DNA from: an uncultured Hyphomicrobiaceae bacterium
GTDB lineage: Bacteria > Pseudomonadota > Alphaproteobacteria > Rhizobiales > CALHAX01
Assembly: GCA_937931785.1 (NCBI GenBank)
Contig: CALHAX010000037.1
Coordinates: 1-43,207, forward strand
Reading direction: 5' to 3'
Length of the DNA: 43,207 nucleotides
Shown here: in pieces, positions 26,729 to 36,415 of the stretch
Position numbering within the stretch: position 1 is the first letter of the stretch
How the letters are laid out: each line of letters opens with the position of its first letter
Program-made: the position numbers and the translations under genes
The notes under the pieces: generated by a model
Database searches by the model: none
What the model was told of the DNA's origin: nothing
Seen by the model: the letters and a program-made list of their open reading frames with translations, nothing else

Positions 26729-28744
26729 CTATTCAAACTCCATGATGACAGCATCAACGGCCAGGCTGTCACCGGCAGAGGCGCTAACCGCACCAATCGT
26801 CACATCACGTTCCGCACGAAGGATATTCTCCATTTTCATTGCTTCGACGACACAAAGCGCATCTCCTGTCTGCACGTGATCGCCAACCGACACATGGATT
26901 GCCTTCACCAGCCCCGGCATGGGGCACAACAGAACATTCGAGGTGTCCGGTGCAATCTTCTCCGGCATCAAGGCTGAAAGCTCTGCCTCACGTATAGTCA
27001 GAACCTGAGCCGTCGTGCTCACGCCCTGCGTGTCGAGCTGATAGCCGTTCAGGATCGTACGAACCTGAACCACCACGGTGCGCCCATCAATATCGCCGCG
27101 CCAAACCGGATCACCAGGCGCCCATTCCGACGCAACAGAAATACTGCGTTCAGCTTCGCCCTTCAGATGCACTATAAACATGCCATCCAGAACTGTTTCA
27201 ACAGTCATGCTGCGATCCGCAATAGTGCCGCCAAAACGTACAACACGATCGATGGCAAAATTCACGTCATCCCCAGACATTTGGCCGGTGATCGTTCGTC
27301 TGCGCTGGTTGTGGCTTTGATCAAGTACCGCAGCAACAACCGCAATAACGTCAGCCTCTTCAGCATCAGGGAGACGCGGCGCGAAACCATCCGGATATTC
27401 TTCCGCGATGAAATTCGTTGTTATGTCGCCTGCAATCCAGCGCGGATGCCGCATCAGCGCGGAAAGAAACGGAATGTTGTGCTGAATGCCATCCACATAG
27501 AATCCATCCAGCGCATTCGACATGTGCCGGATGGCAGCATCACGATCCGGCCCGTGCGTGCAGAGCTTTGCGATCATCGGGTCGTAATACATCGAGATTT
27601 CACCGCCATCATAGACACCGGTATCATTGCGAACCGTAAGCCCGTCGGCTACGCCTTCAGCCGGTGGCTGATAGCGCGTCAACCGACCGATCGATGGGAG
27701 GAAATTGCGATACGGGTCTTCAGCATAAATCCGCGATTCCACCGCCCAGCCGTTCAGTTTCACACCTGACTGCTTGATCGCCAGTTTCTCGCCTGCTGCA
27801 ACGCGGATCATCTGCTCGACAAGATCGATGCCGGTGATCAGTTCCGTCACCGGATGCTCCACCTGCAATCGCGTATTCATTTCAAGGAAATAAAAGTTCC
27901 GTTCCTTGTCGACGATGAACTCGACCGTGCCTGCGCTCTCGTAGTTTACGGCTTCAGCCAGCGCCACAGCTTGTGCACCCATCGATTTGCGTGTCTTGGG
28001 ATCGAGAAACGGGCTCGGAGCTTCCTCGATCACCTTTTGGTTGCGGCGCTGAATGGAGCATTCACGTTCCGCCAGATGGATCACATTGCCGTGTTTGTCG
28101 GCGAGAACCTGAATCTCGATATGCCGAGGATCGACAATAAACTTCTCGATGAAAACACGATCGTCGCCAAAACTCGATTTCGCCTCGGAAACCGATGATG
28201 CAAACCCTTCCGCCACATCATCACGGCCATGCGCAATACGCATGCCCTTGCCGCCGCCGCCTGCAGAAGCCTTGATCATCACGGGATATCCGATCTGATC
28301 CGCGATTTTCACGGCCTCGTCCGCATCGGCAATCACGCCGAGGTGACCGGGTACGGTATTGACCTTTGCCGCGTCAGCGAATTTCTTTGACGCAATCTTG
28401 TCACCCATCACTTCGATCGCGTGAACGTTGGGGCCAATGAAGGCAATCCCGGCAGTTTCAAGCGCTTTCGCAAAACCGGCATTCTCGGAAAGAAAGCCGT
28501 ACCCCGGATGGATCGCTTCGGCACCGGTGTCCTTTGCGGCGGTAATAATCTTGTCCGCGACAAGGTAGGACTCGGCGGCGGCAGGCGGCCCAATGTGCAC
28601 CGCTTCATCCGCCATGCGAACGTGCAGGGCGTTGCGGTCTGCGTCAGAGTAGACGGCGACAGTGGCAATCCCCATCTGTCGGGCAGTTTTGATAACACGG
28701 CAGGCAATTTCGCCCCGGTTGGCGATCAAGATCTTTGAGAACAT
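26729..28744 (-). CDS. pccA: biotin-dependent acyl-CoA carboxylase alpha subunit (propionyl-CoA carboxylase-like)
   Basis: A 671-residue fused biotin carboxylase and biotin carrier protein that carboxylates biotin for transfer to an acyl-CoA by a separate beta subunit. The biotin carboxylase part starts MFSKILIANRGEIACRVI and contains the ATP-grasp glycine loop KASAGGGGKGMRIA, HIEIQVLAD, ECSIQRRNQKVIEEAPS and EMNTRLQVEHPVTE. A linker like the BT domain of propionyl-CoA carboxylase follows (about 460-590). The carrier domain ends with EAMKMEN, K637 being the biotinylation site. Domain order and length fit PccA better than methylcrotonyl-CoA carboxylase, but the beta subunit is not in this window, so substrate assignment is tentative. 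Confidence 0.9.
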   Translation of the reverse strand: MFSKILIANRGEIACRVIKTARQMGIATVAVYSDADRNALHVRMADEAVHIGPPAAAESYLVADKIITAAKDTGAEAIHPGYGFLSENAGFAKALETAGIAFIGPNVHAIEVMGDKIASKKFADAAKVNTVPGHLGVIADADEAVKIADQIGYPVMIKASAGGGGKGMRIAHGRDDVAEGFASSVSEAKSSFGDDRVFIEKFIVDPRHIEIQVLADKHGNVIHLAERECSIQRRNQKVIEEAPSPFLDPKTRKSMGAQAVALAEAVNYESAGTVEFIVDKERNFYFLEMNTRLQVEHPVTELITGIDLVEQMIRVAAGEKLAIKQSGVKLNGWAVESRIYAEDPYRNFLPSIGRLTRYQPPAEGVADGLTVRNDTGVYDGGEISMYYDPMIAKLCTHGPDRDAAIRHMSNALDGFYVDGIQHNIPFLSALMRHPRWIAGDITTNFIAEEYPDGFAPRLPDAEEADVIAVVAAVLDQSHNQRRRTITGQMSGDDVNFAIDRVVRFGGTIADRSMTVETVLDGMFIVHLKGEAERSISVASEWAPGDPVWRGDIDGRTVVVQVRTILNGYQLDTQGVSTTAQVLTIREAELSALMPEKIAPDTSNVLLCPMPGLVKAIHVSVGDHVQTGDALCVVEAMKMENILRAERDVTIGAVSASAGDSLAVDAVIMEFE

Positions 28745-28872
28745 CAGATTAGGGTTTTCTTGTTATGAGATTCGATGCTTCTAAACTGGCAAACGCCGGG
28801 CGTAAACGGGGCCAAAAGGCTGATGATGAAAATTGCCTACGCTCATCGACTATGGTTGAGGATGAATTGAGT

Positions 28873-30111
28873 ATGTCAGCGCCGTCATCCAAGCCCGCCC
28901 CGTCACGTGCAATGATCTCCGGGATTGCCGATTGGCTGATGCGCCAGGCACTTGAAGAAACCGATATAGAAACTGTCGTAGTCGGTTGCTGCGAACGTTT
29001 ACGTGCCGCAGGTGTACCTATCGTACGCGGATACTTCGCGTTTACCATGTTGCATCCGCTCCATCGCGCCATAGGCATTACGTGGCAACGCGGGCAGGGA
29101 ACCACGACCCAGGGATATCCGCATATTCCGGGCGGGATTTCCGAAACGTACGCCCGCAGCCCGCATTTTCATATGATGCAGCACGATCTTGATCATCTGC
29201 GTGCACCGTTGCATCCACAAGTTGGAACGCTTCAGTTCCCGATTCTTGACGATCTTCGTGCCGAAGGCTGCACTGACTACTTTGCATTTGTCGTCGGATT
29301 TGGCGGTGGAGAGCGTGCTGATCGTCCCGAAGGGTTCGGCATGATCGGGTCCTGGGCCACAGAAGAGACCAGCGGCTTCACCGACGAGGAAATCGACGCC
29401 CTGCTCCGTATTGAAGAGCGCCTTGCGGTCGCCTGTAAACTCGCTGTCAAACGGCGCCTCATGCGCAACGTCACGGAAACGTACCTCGGCACAGGAGCAA
29501 CGACGCACGTGCTTGACGGTCAGATTCAACGTGGCGACGGTCAGTCGATCGAAGCAGCCATCTGGTATTCGGACATGCGTGATTCCAGCGTACTGGCCGA
29601 TCGGGTGCCACGACAAACCTACATCGACACACTAAATGCCTACTTCGACGTGACGGGCGGAGCGGTCCACGATGCAGGGGGCGAAATACTGAGCTTCATC
29701 GGCGATGCTCTGCTCGCAATTTTTCCAACGGATGGCACAAAGCGCGGCGCGGCCCAGGCGACAAAACGCGCTTATGCTGCGGCACTGGATGCCCGTTCGC
29801 GTTTGCGCACATTAAACGCCGGACGCACGTCTCGAAAACAGGATATCATCGCATACGGCACGGCCTTGCATCTCGGCGAAGTCATGTACGGAAACGTTGG
29901 CATCCCGGAGCGGTTGACCTTTTCCGTCTTTGGCTCCGCAATCAACGAAGTGGCCCGGCTTGAAGGCCTGACCAAAAAACTCAAGTCGCCGGTCCTGATA
30001 AGCCAGGCCTTCAATACAGTTTGCCGCCACAAGAACCGCGAACTGGGGTGCCATCGTTTGCCCGGCATAGGCCGTGACATGTGTGTTTTTGCGCCAAATG
30101 ATACTGTCTGA
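28873..30111 (+). CDS. class III adenylate/guanylate cyclase
   Basis: A predicted cyclic nucleotide synthase of about 412 residues. The N-terminal 190 residues are a soluble domain I do not recognise, presumably a sensor. The C-terminal catalytic domain has metal-binding aspartates in IWYSDMRDSSVLADR and GGEILSFIGDALLAIFP and the conserved GTALHLGEVMYGNVG and LTFSVFGSAINEVARLEGLTKKL. Of three in-frame ATGs (28765, 28852, 28873) I prefer 28873, because GAGGA lies ten bases upstream and the region before it reads as non-conserved. It is divergent from pccA and followed after 14 bp by the ClpP-fold gene. Confidence 0.88.
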   Translation: MSAPSSKPAPSRAMISGIADWLMRQALEETDIETVVVGCCERLRAAGVPIVRGYFAFTMLHPLHRAIGITWQRGQGTTTQGYPHIPGGISETYARSPHFHMMQHDLDHLRAPLHPQVGTLQFPILDDLRAEGCTDYFAFVVGFGGGERADRPEGFGMIGSWATEETSGFTDEEIDALLRIEERLAVACKLAVKRRLMRNVTETYLGTGATTHVLDGQIQRGDGQSIEAAIWYSDMRDSSVLADRVPRQTYIDTLNAYFDVTGGAVHDAGGEILSFIGDALLAIFPTDGTKRGAAQATKRAYAAALDARSRLRTLNAGRTSRKQDIIAYGTALHLGEVMYGNVGIPERLTFSVFGSAINEVARLEGLTKKLKSPVLISQAFNTVCRHKNRELGCHRLPGIGRDMCVFAPNDTV

Positions 30112-30125
30112 AGGAACGTCCGCAT

Positions 30126-30764
30126 ATGGTAAACAGACTGCTCTGGATCGGAATGCTTGGCGCAGTGGTCGCACTTTTCATCGCGTTCGAAGACACCTTG
30201 CTGCAACGCGCCGGAACCCTGAAAGTCACCACGGAAGGTGTACCGGCTGACGCAGTTCTTTTCGAGTGGCGCGGGGAAGTCGCGCCTCCAATGCGAAACG
30301 TGATCCGTAAAGCCTTCAATGAGTGGGGGCCGAAAAGATCGCGAATTATTCTCTCACTCCATTCACCAGGTGGATTGCTCGGAGAAGGCGATCGCGTTGT
30401 CCGTTTGTTGAGACAAATCGCCAAGACGCATCAACTGGATACCGTCGTTGAAAACCGCCGCACTTGCGCGTCCATGTGCGTGCCGATCTATCTTCAGGGC
30501 GAAAACCGCATGGCAGCCGGATCAAGTCGCTGGCTGTTCCACGAACCCCGTGCATTTGATTTCGTGACCGACGAAGTCATCCCGTCGAGCCGCGGTGAAA
30601 CCGAGGCCATGACGCAACGCTTCCTGCAACGCTATTTCCCGGGTGCAGGCGTGCCTGAACCGTGGCTTGCGATGACGCGTGAAAAAATGCGTGGTCGCGA
30701 TTACTGGCGCTCAGGCGATCAGCTGATCAGCGAGAACGCCAACATCATCCAACGTCGACTATAG
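30126..30764 (+). CDS. membrane-anchored ClpP/crotonase-fold protein (COG3904-like)
   Basis: 212 residues with one N-terminal membrane segment (about 5-22) and a periplasmic domain resembling Clp serine peptidases. Family features are LSLHSPGGLLGEGDRVVRLLRQIAK (77-101), a nucleophile context TCASMCV with S116 flanked by C114 and C118, and H139 in WLFHEP. The two cysteines could form a disulphide next to the serine. The acidic member of a classical triad is not obvious. AAGGA precedes the ATG. It is 14 bp after the cyclase gene, so the pair is probably co-transcribed; no substrate is known. Confidence 0.85.
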   Translation: MVNRLLWIGMLGAVVALFIAFEDTLLQRAGTLKVTTEGVPADAVLFEWRGEVAPPMRNVIRKAFNEWGPKRSRIILSLHSPGGLLGEGDRVVRLLRQIAKTHQLDTVVENRRTCASMCVPIYLQGENRMAAGSSRWLFHEPRAFDFVTDEVIPSSRGETEAMTQRFLQRYFPGAGVPEPWLAMTREKMRGRDYWRSGDQLISENANIIQRRL

Positions 30765-30789
30765 GCTGTCACCGTTCTGTGATGACAGC
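30765..30789. terminator. possible hairpin between convergent genes
   Basis: GCTGTCA (30765-30771) and TGACAGC (30783-30789) form a perfect 7-bp stem with an 11-nt loop exactly in the 24 bp between the ClpP-fold gene and the convergent SMC-like gene. Its place suggests a bidirectional terminator, but neither side has a T-run. Confidence 0.35.
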
Positions 30790-33446
30790 TACCCGAAGGC
30801 ACAGGGCTGGATTTGCAACCGGTTCCCGCCCAGACCTTCAAAAGCTCGCATCCGACACGTGAGAATGAGCACCTGATGCTCGTTGGCCGCAAGACGCAAC
30901 GCATCGAACATGCGCTCGATCCGCTGGTCGTCGGAATATACGAGCGCATCATCAAGGATCAAAGGCAACGGCTGACCACGATCGGCAAACAAGCGCGCAA
31001 ATCCGAGACGAATAAGCACACCAATCTGTTCCTGCGTTCCCATGCTGACATCACCAAACTGCTCGATTGCACCGTTGCGCGTGATGTCCTTTGACGAGAA
31101 TTCCTCAGTGAAAGAAAAATTCGCCCCTGGAAAAATGGCGTCGACATAAGGCGACAGGCGCTCGACGATCGGTCGCGTGTAGGTCGCACGTGTATCTTCA
31201 GCGACATCATCAAGCGTGTCAGCCAGGAGTTTCATGGCCGCGATCTGTCGTTCATGATAGGCGACATCTTTCCCGGCGCGTTCCAGTTCCGCTTCAATGC
31301 CACTGATGACTTCATCAATACCGTCCTGCGTGGTTTCGCGCAGCACCGCATCAATTTCACCACGCTCCTGATCGATCTTGCGAAGAACAGCCTGGGACGT
31401 CGCAGCTTGCCGCTGTACGTCCGTCAAAGCGGTCTTGCGCGCCGCCAATCCTTCATCGTCCACAAAGGCGTCCTGCCAGGCAGAAACCTTGCGCGCAGCT
31501 TCATTCTGTCGTCCTTCCGCGTCTGCAACCAATTGCGCCAGAGATATCCGGTTTGCTTCTCGACCAATCAGGTTCTGGGTTTGGTCGCGATCAAGACTGT
31601 CCTGCAAAAGACCAAGACGCTCCGCGCGCGTCGTCACGTCAGTTGCGGCTGATGCAGCCTGCACCTTGAGATTCTGCAGCACAGTACGGTGTTCATCCAG
31701 TACGGCGGTCTGCTCTGAGATCTTTGGTTCCAGCGCGGCAATATCTTCCGCTATCTCGGCACGTGGGCGAAGGGTGCGAACCGGGTCAACATCTGGTAAC
31801 GCATCAAGCTTCGCCTGTTCGTTCCCCAAGGCACGCTCCAGTGTTTCAACACCGCCGGGAGCAAGCTCTTCAAGGCGTTTTTCATCCAGCTTCAACGCGG
31901 CTGCACGGGCCTCACGCTTGGCGGCACGGCGTTGTGCCTCTGCCAACGAGGTCACGCCAATGCGATCCATCAACTGATCACGTTGCGCCTGGTAGGCTTT
32001 CAGATCATCCTTGTCTTCATCCCGGTCACGTGACGCACCAGGATCAATGGCAAGACGTCCCACACCATCAATCGTAAGATCGGTCTTCTCGCGGATCGGT
32101 CGCACCAGTCCCTGCGCCAGTGTCTGTCCATCGGCATGCACGGAACCTTCAGCACCCGCATCATAGTGCATCGTAACTTTCGGCGTCTGTTGCTCTGCCA
32201 TCAATGACAACGCTGCAACTTCACCCATCACCGTCTGCAGGGTCTGGACGATGTCCGGCGTGACCTGCTCTTCGGCAAGAAACGTTCGCGTGTCGGCAAT
32301 CCGATCAACAGTTTCCCGGGCACTTCCAAGCACCGCTTGCCGACGCGAAATACCTTCAGACAGCGCATTGCGTTGTTCCGCGAGCAAGGCGTCCTTTTCC
32401 GCGACACGCAATGCGGCCAGCGCATCTGTCAGCGTTTTCAGATCGGTATCTGCTTGCGCAAACGTCGCCTCGGCTTCTGCAACAGTTGTACTGAGAGCCT
32501 CTAGCGCCTTTTTAGCCTCCGCCTGTGCTGTAGACAGAACGGAAAAATCGTTTGCCCGTGCATCGAAGTCTGCCAGACGCTGTGCAACAGCAACAACCTG
32601 ATGCGCACTGGCTTCCTGTTCCTTGCGCGCGTCCCGCAATTGAGCATTGGCATGCAGCGCATCATCCAGAGCTTTCTGCGCGGCTTCAATCCGGCCATCA
32701 AGCGCTGAGTACTCTGGCGATGACACGAGTGAATTCCGCTCATCACGAAGCTCTTCCAAACGTGTGTAACGCGCTTCAGCATCATTGCGGCGCTGACACG
32801 CAGCCTCCAGATCGCCCTCCAGAGTCTTCTGCGTCTGAAGCGTCAGATCGTAAGGGCCGTTTTTCTTCGCACCACGCGTCGTGATCAGGACGGAGAGATC
32901 ATCCCCGATGGATTTGCGGACGGCATCGCGCACAGCGCCACCCGCGATTGCACCGACCTCGGCTTCCACCGCGGTTCGCAGCGCGGAGGCATGCTCGCCT
33001 GCATTCTTGTCCATGAGGGCCGGAGATGCCGCACCATGTTGTGCAACCCAGAACAATCCAAACGGCAACCTGGCTTTGAGATTGTCATTCAACCAATCTT
33101 CAACGTCGTCCTTGCGCGCAATATCCCTCCCGCTGGCGCGGTCGGTCAGAACGGCATCCGGTTTTTTGATGTACTGCTTGCGCAGCCGGTATTCACGCCC
33201 GTCCAGATCGAAATCCACTTCGATCAAAGGCGCGCCACCGGCGTAAGGCTGGATCGCCTTCATCTTCTTCGACCCGGCCCCCGCATTGTACCTTTCAGAG
33301 ATCACCGTCCGAACGGCTTCGAAAAGCGTGGACTTGCCATCTTCATTGGGAGCAGCGAGCACGTCGAGCTTGCCCGTCAACCCTTCAATGGTGACAGGTT
33401 CACTGAACCGGCGGAATTCCTTGAGACGTATGGCACGCAATTTCAT
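30789..33446 (-). CDS. YhaN/SbcC-like SMC-family ATPase
   Basis: 885 residues in the Rad50/SMC layout. The N-terminal half-ATPase has Walker A A32-PNEDGKST-40 (YhaN-type, lacking the usual first glycine). A long coiled coil runs from about 200 to 760 with a central break (about 430-480). The C-terminal half has an ABC signature region FGDVSMGTQEQIGVLIRLGFARLF and Walker B LPLILDDALVYSDD. Proteins of this kind partner with an Mre11/SbcD-type nuclease in DNA end processing. Its ATG shares one base with the stop of the upstream phosphoesterase (TGATG at 33448-33444), which confirms the partnership. Confidence 0.92.
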   Translation of the reverse strand: MKLRAIRLKEFRRFSEPVTIEGLTGKLDVLAAPNEDGKSTLFEAVRTVISERYNAGAGSKKMKAIQPYAGGAPLIEVDFDLDGREYRLRKQYIKKPDAVLTDRASGRDIARKDDVEDWLNDNLKARLPFGLFWVAQHGAASPALMDKNAGEHASALRTAVEAEVGAIAGGAVRDAVRKSIGDDLSVLITTRGAKKNGPYDLTLQTQKTLEGDLEAACQRRNDAEARYTRLEELRDERNSLVSSPEYSALDGRIEAAQKALDDALHANAQLRDARKEQEASAHQVVAVAQRLADFDARANDFSVLSTAQAEAKKALEALSTTVAEAEATFAQADTDLKTLTDALAALRVAEKDALLAEQRNALSEGISRRQAVLGSARETVDRIADTRTFLAEEQVTPDIVQTLQTVMGEVAALSLMAEQQTPKVTMHYDAGAEGSVHADGQTLAQGLVRPIREKTDLTIDGVGRLAIDPGASRDRDEDKDDLKAYQAQRDQLMDRIGVTSLAEAQRRAAKREARAAALKLDEKRLEELAPGGVETLERALGNEQAKLDALPDVDPVRTLRPRAEIAEDIAALEPKISEQTAVLDEHRTVLQNLKVQAASAATDVTTRAERLGLLQDSLDRDQTQNLIGREANRISLAQLVADAEGRQNEAARKVSAWQDAFVDDEGLAARKTALTDVQRQAATSQAVLRKIDQERGEIDAVLRETTQDGIDEVISGIEAELERAGKDVAYHERQIAAMKLLADTLDDVAEDTRATYTRPIVERLSPYVDAIFPGANFSFTEEFSSKDITRNGAIEQFGDVSMGTQEQIGVLIRLGFARLFADRGQPLPLILDDALVYSDDQRIERMFDALRLAANEHQVLILTCRMRAFEGLGGNRLQIQPCAFG

Positions 33447-34573
33447 CAGGCAGCATGCTCCTCGTTGCGGGCAATCAACTCATTCAACGCGATCAATGCC
33501 ACCTCTGCGTCTTCCGGAGAAATATTGGCTCGGTCGATCTTGCGCATGAGCCGCATGCCAACCTTGTGCAATTCGGTGCCTTCACCCAGAACAGCAATAT
33601 CATCCGGTCCTGCCAGACGTCGCACACCCTCACGATTGGCATCAAGATTCCGAACTTGAGCCGACAAACGATCAATATAGCGATCAAGGTTTTGTCCTGC
33701 CGCCAGGGACACCGAGCCACGCAACGTCAATCGCACGAGACAATTCCGCATCGTCGCCGGCAACGTTGCAATCTGATCGGTGATACCAACGATCGAGCCA
33801 TCGGAATCAACACCGGCTTCGAACTCGCCCCATGCAAAAATACCGGTGCGCTCCGCATGCACGACAGGCTCACGCCCGCAGGCTGCCTCGACACACAAAA
33901 CATGGCCAGGGTCATTCTGTCGCCACCCATCCGGTTCCGGCGTGCCGGAATACCAGGTATGCGCGTTGATCTTTTTCATCCCATGGTCATCGCCAAGCGC
34001 CAGATAATCGAGATTGGCCAATTTGGCACGGTTCGGATCGAGTGGCACCGACGCATGATCATCCGTGCCATAACGACCGATCGACCCATGAGCCAACCCG
34101 ATGCGTGTCGCGCCCACAGGCGTTACAACGTCATCCATCCACACGGTCGGGTCGTCACTTGTTGTCCGTCCCCGCAAAGGAGCCGGAAGCAGCATGACGC
34201 CATCAGCAATTTCGACCGGTCTTGCATCCTGATAGACATGGACGTTCTCGGGCCGACCAACGCTCTCAACCCGGTCCCAGATCCCACCTGCCCGCATCGG
34301 ATCATGGTTGCCAGGTAGCAGATGCCACTTGATCCGCGCGTGCCCCGCCATGACTTCCAAAGGCTGGCGTAACGTCAGATCGCTCATGCCGTCACTGTCG
34401 TAAATGTCGCCGCCAACCAGCACATCTGACGCACCAAAACCCTTCGCAATCTCTGCCATGCGGTCGATCGCACCAAGCCGTGCTTCCCGCAGTTGCGACT
34501 GAACGTCCCCGGGAAAACGCGCAAACGGTTTACCGATTTGCCAGTCTGCCGAATGAACGAATTTGAATGCCAT
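33446..34573 (-). CDS. YhaO/SbcD-like metallophosphoesterase (DNA repair exonuclease)
   Basis: 375 residues of the calcineurin-like phosphoesterase fold with an Mre11-type C terminus. The motifs are modified: HSADWQIG (D10, with Q12 where D-x-H is usual), GGDIYDSD (D56), GNHD (H90), LAHGS, and LGDDHG in place of the usual GHxH. The rest (WYSGTPEPDGW) fits a branch of DNA-repair exonucleases common in proteobacteria. I chose the ATG at 34573: the family starts MAFKFVHSADW and AGGA lies eight bases upstream; the frame continues to 34699 without similarity. It is coupled to the SMC-like ATPase gene. Confidence 0.92.
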   Translation of the reverse strand: MAFKFVHSADWQIGKPFARFPGDVQSQLREARLGAIDRMAEIAKGFGASDVLVGGDIYDSDGMSDLTLRQPLEVMAGHARIKWHLLPGNHDPMRAGGIWDRVESVGRPENVHVYQDARPVEIADGVMLLPAPLRGRTTSDDPTVWMDDVVTPVGATRIGLAHGSIGRYGTDDHASVPLDPNRAKLANLDYLALGDDHGMKKINAHTWYSGTPEPDGWRQNDPGHVLCVEAACGREPVVHAERTGIFAWGEFEAGVDSDGSIVGITDQIATLPATMRNCLVRLTLRGSVSLAAGQNLDRYIDRLSAQVRNLDANREGVRRLAGPDDIAVLGEGTELHKVGMRLMRKIDRANISPEDAEVALIALNELIARNEEHAA

Positions 34574-34700
34574 GGTGTCGATCCTTGCCTGCGCACATCC
34601 AGCCGTCAGCACAGAATGCAAATTGCACGAGAACATAAAGCGAACATTTAGAGTTGTCGATACGCAAACTGCTTCTGCAGAGCCCTGTGCAAAGGGCATG

Positions 34701-34724
34701 CCGGGCTTCTATCAAGATGCCCGG
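34701..34724 (-). terminator. possible terminator hairpin after the exported hypothetical gene
   Basis: CCGGGC (34701-34706) pairs with GCCCGG (34719-34724) across a 12-nt loop, in the 257 bp between the exported hypothetical protein and the phosphoesterase. On the minus strand it is followed by CATGCCCTTT, a weak U-tract, so the terminator call is tentative. Confidence 0.35.
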
Positions 34725-34830
34725 TCATCCATCCTTCAGAACGACACATGGGACAACAGCCTCCGGTTCTTCCGTCAACACATATCGAACGGAAGACGAG
34801 TCCCATGCGCGCGCAGCACAAGGATCAGTA

Positions 34831-35526
34831 TCAGGCGTTGTGCTTGTCGTAGATCGGTTGCCCGTGAACATTCCTGAGACGAAGACGGCGGAAGGTCTCG
34901 ACGGCCTGAATATTGACCTCGCCAAGCTTGCTGAAATACTCGGTGACACCCTTCTCGAACAACTGTCGCATGTCCCACGAACGAATGGACTGCTTTGCCC
35001 GCACAGGCAGCAACATATCCGCCAACGCCCTCATCGGCGCTATGGGCGCAAACATGTGCAATGCGTCCCAGTGCCTGTGACGGAGGATCGCAGCGTGGTC
35101 GTCGTCCGTATCAGCAGTAACAAAGGCCGTAACAGTCGGTGTATGCAGATCATAATCGGAGTAGTCCATTGGCGCGCGCTCAGCGCTGGCTATGCCGTAT
35201 TGTGCGCCAAGGAGGGTCCCGTGCACTGATCCTGAGGGGCCCGCCCGAACGATCGACCAACGTCCGATGCGTTGACCGTAGCCGAGCATTGCCAGTTGTC
35301 GCATGGCCTCGGACTCTCGAACGGTCACAGGTCCCTCTGCCGGGTGCATCTCCAGGCCGAGGCGTTCCCGAAAGAAAACCGCTGGCCCGACACCTATCGT
35401 CGCGCGGGATACCGCTGCCTTGCCGGTTTGTGCCGATGCAGCATGGGGAAGACCAAGAGACGTTGCAGCGGCTCCGATGATGAAGACGCGGCGTGACGGA
35501 TAACGTTTGAAATCAGGCGCGAGCAT
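34831..35526 (-). CDS. hypothetical exported protein with Tat-like signal
   Basis: 231 residues with no family I recognise. The N terminus has a twin-arginine-type signal peptide (SRRVFIIGAAATSLGLPHAA, likely cleaved after ASA before QTGKA), implying export to the periplasm in folded form. The mature part is mixed, with a conserved-looking central segment (SIVRAGPSGSVHGTLLGAQYG) and many histidines and aspartates (TADTDDDHAAILRHRHWDALH), but no catalytic motif. The ATG at 35526 has a weak AAGTGGG upstream. It lies between the aap operon and the nuclease pair, all leftward, with gaps of 89 and 257 bp. Confidence 0.65.
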   Translation of the reverse strand: MLAPDFKRYPSRRVFIIGAAATSLGLPHAASAQTGKAAVSRATIGVGPAVFFRERLGLEMHPAEGPVTVRESEAMRQLAMLGYGQRIGRWSIVRAGPSGSVHGTLLGAQYGIASAERAPMDYSDYDLHTPTVTAFVTADTDDDHAAILRHRHWDALHMFAPIAPMRALADMLLPVRAKQSIRSWDMRQLFEKGVTEYFSKLGEVNIQAVETFRRLRLRNVHGQPIYDKHNA

Positions 35527-35615
35527 AACCCACTTTATGTCATGCTACACACAGGCAGGCCCAGCCCGCGGCTCATCACAACACCGTGGGATTTGAAGAT
35601 CCGCCTTCCCTGAAT

Positions 35616-36404
35616 TCAGTGAATGATCTGGCTCAGGAACAACTGGGTACGCTCGTGTTGCGGGTTCCCGAAGAAGGCTTCAGGCTCGTTCTGTTCGACG
35701 ATTTGTCCTTCATCCATGAAGATCACACGATTGGCGACCTGACGGGCAAAACCCATTTCGTGCGTCACAACCAGCATCGTCATACCTTCTTCCGCAAGAT
35801 CGACCATGGCATCGAGCACTTCCTTGATCATCTCGGGATCAAGCGCGGATGTCGGCTCATCGAACAGCATGATGCGCGGACTCATGCAGAGCGAACGTGC
35901 GATGGCCACACGTTGCTGCTGACCACCGGAAAGCTGCCCCGGATACTTGTGCGCCTGTTCCGGAATTTTCACCCGTGTCAGGTATTGCATCGCGATTTCT
36001 TCGGCTTCGGCCTTCGGCATCTTGCGCACCCAGATCGGCGCAAGCGTGCAGTTCTCCATGATCGTGAGGTGCGGAAACAGATTGAAGTGCTGGAAACACA
36101 TCCCGACTTCACGACGGATTTCATCGATCTTCTTCAGATCGTTGGTCAGCTCGATGTTGTCGACAATGATCGAACCACGCTGGTGCTCCTCCAGACGGTT
36201 GATGCAGCGAATGAGCGTCGACTTGCCTGAGCCTGACGGACCACAAATCACGATCCGCTCGCCGCGTTTCACTTCAAGATCGATGTCGCGCAGCACGTGG
36301 AAATCGCCGTACCACTTGTTCATGTCCTTGATCTCGATGATCGTCTCATCAGAGATCGCCATCCCGCCGGTTTGCGGAGCGTCTTGCGTCATTGTTTCAG
36401 CCAT
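35616..36404 (-). CDS. aapP: general L-amino acid ABC transporter ATP-binding protein
   Basis: 262 residues of the polar amino-acid ABC ATPase family; it powers uptake through AapQ and AapM. Walker A is GPSGSGKST (55-63), the Q loop [13 protein letters not shown], the signature LSGGQQQR (158-165), Walker [14 protein letters not shown] and the switch histidine in VVTHEMGFA. The C terminus [11 protein letters not shown] is typical. The start at 36404 has AGGA upstream. It is the last gene of the aapJQMP operon, 11 bp after aapM. Confidence 0.96.
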   Translation of the reverse strand: MAETMTQDAPQTGGMAISDETIIEIKDMNKWYGDFHVLRDIDLEVKRGERIVICGPSGSGKSTLIRCINRLEEHQRGSIIVDNIELTNDLKKIDEIRREVGMCFQHFNLFPHLTIMENCTLAPIWVRKMPKAEAEEIAMQYLTRVKIPEQAHKYPGQLSGGQQQRVAIARSLCMSPRIMLFDEPTSALDPEMIKEVLDAMVDLAEEGMTMLVVTHEMGFARQVANRVIFMDEGQIVEQNEPEAFFGNPQHERTQLFLSQIIH

Positions 36405-36415
36405 GACGAGAATTC

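Noticed and set aside
34654-35229. 191-codon plus-strand frame overlapping the exported hypothetical gene
   Set aside because: The minus-strand frame has a coherent signal peptide; the plus-strand one has no features.
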